A stretch of 64,000 bases of DNA from Eumeta japonica (taxonomy: Eukaryota > Arthropoda > Insecta > Lepidoptera > Psychidae): assembly GCA_005406025.1 (NCBI GenBank), contig BGZK01000701.1:62001-126000 (forward strand), written 5' to 3'. Positions 61,070-64,000 of the stretch are shown piece by piece (within the stretch, counting starts at the first letter, position 1; each line of letters starts with the position of its first letter). The position numbers and the translations under genes were made by a program. The notes under the pieces were generated by a model. The model made no database searches. It was not told the origin of the DNA and saw nothing but the letters and a program-made list of their open reading frames with translations.

Positions 61070-61315
61070 GGTCAGAGGGGCGTCGGGCGCGCGGGCGCAC
61101 GTTCGCGCGCCGCGGCCCGATGTGTCACGAGTGCTCGGCAAACAAGCATTTCTGTGAGAGGGCGGCGGCCCGCGCGCCGCAGGCACGTCCCGGCTCTGTG
61201 CCGCGCCGTATCGCGGGATTACGGCATATATTGGATGGTGACGTTTCGATAAAACAGTGACCACATCGTTTCCGGCTCGTCCGCGTCACGCGGACGTTTT
61301 GCGGCACCAGCACGA
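61070..61315. promoter_or_regulatory. CpG-rich island
   Basis: GGCGTCGGGCGCGCGGGCGC, GCGCCGCGGCCCG and GGCGGCGGCCCGCGCGCCGC occur in three lobes, followed by CATATATTGGATGG and CCGCGTCACGCGGACG. Several overlapping frames on both strands are compositional. Candidate promoter or enhancer. Confidence 0.35.
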
Positions 61316-62264
61316 ATCCTAGGTGTGACGATAGAACTATGTAAACTACGAGGATTTTGGTTTTTGATAATTACAAACGTATCGGTAATAATGTAATAGG
61401 ATTTCTGTTTCGTGCATGGATCAAAATGAAATAAACGAAAATCCACATAGGACACAATGTCTATATAATTCGAGAGTATATATCGGAAGAAATGTAGAGG
61501 AAAGCTTTAAAAATCTCCAATGTACACTGTACTTTTGTACGTTAAAAGTTATTTTTTGATTCTCTGCCTTGGTCTGCCGTTCAGGTTTGATCCAGGAATT
61601 AAATGGAGAAGGTCAAACTGATAAGATGAAGTGTTTAAAACAGACACCATATGGATTTCTTACTGTTATAGGATTCACATACATTTTTAAACAATATAAA
61701 TATTTATGGATATTATATTATTAAAATATTAAGAGCAGTTGGTTTGTTTGTGACCTTGATTAATATGTCATGCATTCGAGATGCATTTTCTTTTTAATTA
61801 CATTATTAAAAATAATAGAATAATAAGTTTACTCGTTAAAATATCCTATATATTTCTGGAATTATTAGGAATAATAATATAACTGTGTGCGACTGCTTTG
61901 TTCTAAAAATCTTTTAAGATAAAGTCACCTAGTTTACCCCGCGTACGAGGAGAGAATAATAAACGTACTTCAATTCGTATCCAACTTCATAAACAAGAAA
62001 ATTTATATTTTGGTAGAGTTGAAAATAGCTTTTACTATCCCGGCTATTCATAGCATATTTTTAATGAAAGACGCACAAAGATTAACTTTCATCGCAAGAA
62101 ATGTTCGACATGGATAAGGTGTGTCAATGCAATGACCAAATTCTATTTACGCTCTACGTAGTTATTTAAATGAACATATTGAACCGGAAGGCTTTTCGTC
62201 CATGCTCGTTCCGGCGGTCTCTTGTTTCATGGATCACAAATAAATAAAGCGTCAGTGGAGCACA

Positions 62265-62520
62265 AACAGTATCCGAGCGCGGACCGATACTCGGCTTCAA
62301 ATATTTTCAAAGCGCGCGGCGCCGGCGCCGAGAACTTTGTTACTTATTCTGTGTAACTTGTCCGGGCCCGAGTTTTATTAGGATACTTGTAAAATTTCTT
62401 CCTGTTCCAGTGGAAGTGCTCTCGCCTGATTAAACAAGACGAATTAGTTTTCGATACCCGGCCGGCCGGTGCGACTGCTTGTTGTTGCGCGGGCGAGGGG
62501 CGGCGTCTACGGATTTATCG
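62265..62520. promoter_or_regulatory. CpG-rich island
   Basis: AAGCGCGCGGCGCCGGCGCC (62310-62330) and ACCCGGCCGGCCGGTGCGAC (62456-62475) with GCGCGGGCGAGGGGCGGCG. Upstream sits GATCACAAATAAATAAAGCG, a possible Fox/homeodomain site. No exon found. Confidence 0.35.
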
Positions 62521-62529
62521 TCAGGAAGT

Positions 62530-64000
62530 TTTGTTTTGGTGCTGACATCAATTTTGAAGAAAAATTTCGTTAGGTGCGACTTGAGAGTAAACTGATTTTT
62601 TTTTGAACGATTACAACTCTCGTTGAAAATTATTTGTTTACGCAATTTCCGCATCTATAATTGGAATTTAGAATTTTTCGCCAGATCAAAATGTTCAAGT
62701 TAAATGTTGGCAATATTCGAAAACAGCGTCTTCATTTGTTAGTCTCTTATAAACTTAAGGATAAATATTTTATTAAGAACTAGCTTTGCCAACGCCTCCG
62801 GCCGGGTAAACATTTAACTTGAATATTTTGGTGCGCTTTGTATAACAAATGAACGAATCCCTAATTTGTTATATAAAGCGATAACTCATTAACAATGTTT
62901 ATTAAAAATTATTAAATTAATATAGAACTCCGCCCGAGTGGATATAAAACCTTTTTGAAGTGAAAACTTCTTTAGGCGCGTTGGGCATTTCTAAGATGGG
63001 AAAAACCCATCGAACTCGCGACACTTACCGTTATTCGTAACCGACACCGCTGTATATAAGTATGCATACATATTGACCCCGTTTACACAACATTTACAAG
63101 AGAGTTGAGTTTGGGTTGAAATACATTGATAATATAACTATATACATTAAAAACATATATTGTGTATATACGTACGATATAGACATATATTAATGTCGGA
63201 ACTTTTCGTATTGTATTTGTAAATTTACGTTTTAAGCAATAGTTCGCAATTTTTGTATGTAAAATAATATGCATTATTTTTCAAGTATAAATAGCGCGTT
63301 AAATGAAAAATGTATATAATTTTTATAGTAGTGCTTTATAATAATTAATAAAAAAATACTTTATTTAAAAGTATTTCCTGCACGATAAAATATTTCGTGA
63401 CGATTCCAAAAAATACACACGTAATTAATTGTTCAAGTTTTCACTTCTGTCGGCACTACCGGAGTGCCACGGTTTTTTTTAACGTTTTCTGTATAATGAT
63501 GTAAGTAAAATACCAATGAACTAATACAATGTTAAACACTTTATTAATAACTGGCTATACTCATGGCTTCGCTTAAGTCGATATAGAATTAATTACTTAT
63601 TTTTTTTATATCCAGCGATCTATTTTTCAGTCATGATTCTTATGTTGCTCTTTACTATTGAATTCTAACATAATTTATTACTTTTTAATTTAGTTGTACT
63701 ATCTGCCACAAGACCGAACAAAATAATTTACTCCAATCGCGCTTAAAAGTTACATGCATATTTTTGACGTGACAACGTCTTAAATTAGGTTGCGGCTGGG
63801 AGTCACTTTGAAAAGTGTAACGCTCGGTAACGTAACGATGAGTCACCGAACGAGAGAGCCCGCCAATGCCTTGCGTCTCTCCCACTCAACTATGATCGGT
63901 CTGCCGCGCGCGGCACTAGAATAGTGCATAGCTTGCAAATGTATTGCAAGTTATTGTATGTATATTTGTATATAAATACGTATGTATGTGTAAAGGTAAA
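62530..64000. other. AT-rich non-coding stretch to window end
   Basis: No repeat or gene recognised. A GC-moderate block lies at 63790-63915 (GTAACGCTCGGTAACGTAACG, GTCTGCCGCGCGCGGCAC), possibly a further small regulatory patch. Confidence 0.45.

Larger units (their letters stand above)
10126..64000 (-). other. Intron upstream of the CELF-type exon (partial)
   Basis: This is the inferred 5' flanking intron, ending at the acceptor AG (10127-10126). The preceding CELF exon should encode the RRM1 end (G-C-C-F-V-T-F...L-P-G); I did not recognise it anywhere up to 64000. Very long introns are known for bru3-like genes in insects, but a nested gene or alternative promoter within this span cannot be excluded. 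Confidence 0.5.

Noticed and set aside
1..64000. CRISPR arrays, bacterial operons, rRNA genes, telomeric TTAGG arrays
   Set aside because: None seen. Direct-repeat structure is limited to microsatellites and one minisatellite, and the sequence is eukaryotic in character.

Overview
The window looks like intronic DNA from an insect, most probably a moth or butterfly. It is AT-rich with short, sharply bounded CpG/GC-rich patches, has no long open frames and no bacterial-style genes, and is dotted with old non-LTR retrotransposon, mariner and tRNA-derived fragments that I recognise as common in Lepidoptera. The lepidopteran assignment rests on my recognition of repeat types, not on a search.

The one host coding feature I can support with confidence is a short internal exon on the minus strand at 10076-10125. 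It encodes MNRAIQVKPADSE, the linker between RRM1 and RRM2 of CELF/Bruno RNA-binding proteins, and is closest to the CELF3-6 / Drosophila bru3 type. It has a good acceptor and a good donor. In CELF genes this exon is 49 nt; here it is 50 nt because of a fifth A in a homopolymer, which breaks the reading frame, so an assembly error or a real lesion must be considered. I found no neighbouring RRM1 or RRM2 exon. On that reading, 1-10075 is downstream intron and 10126-64000 is upstream intron of a very large gene.

Layout: 1-9900 is intron with repeat fragments, including a LINE piece at 2434, a terminal-inverted-repeat element split by a jockey-type LINE at 4979-6446, and a dead mariner at 7425-8245. 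The exon lies near 10.1 kb. From 10.1 to 28 kb there is mostly unique AT-rich DNA with GC patches, an R1-like LINE tail at 17.6-17.96 kb and a roughly 137-bp minisatellite at 20.1-20.6 kb. A two-lobed CpG island lies at 28.16-28.64 kb. From 29 to 47.5 kb there are LINE tails (29.8, 36.8, 45.3 kb), an empty paralogue of the split element (33.2 kb), a possible small transcription unit with an embedded hairpin (43.3-44.2 kb) and a complete-looking dispersed element (46.7-47.5 kb). From 48 to 64 kb there is a GC patch at 48.0-48.3 kb, a long repeat-poor stretch, paired hairpins at 57.7 kb, two LINE fragments (57.9 and 58.8-59.7 kb) and two last GC patches.

Apart from the exon, nothing here forms a pathway. 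The interest lies in the damaged or mis-assembled CELF exon, a possible foldback over its donor site, candidate regulatory islands, and several unusually well-paired hairpins that could be small-RNA precursors.
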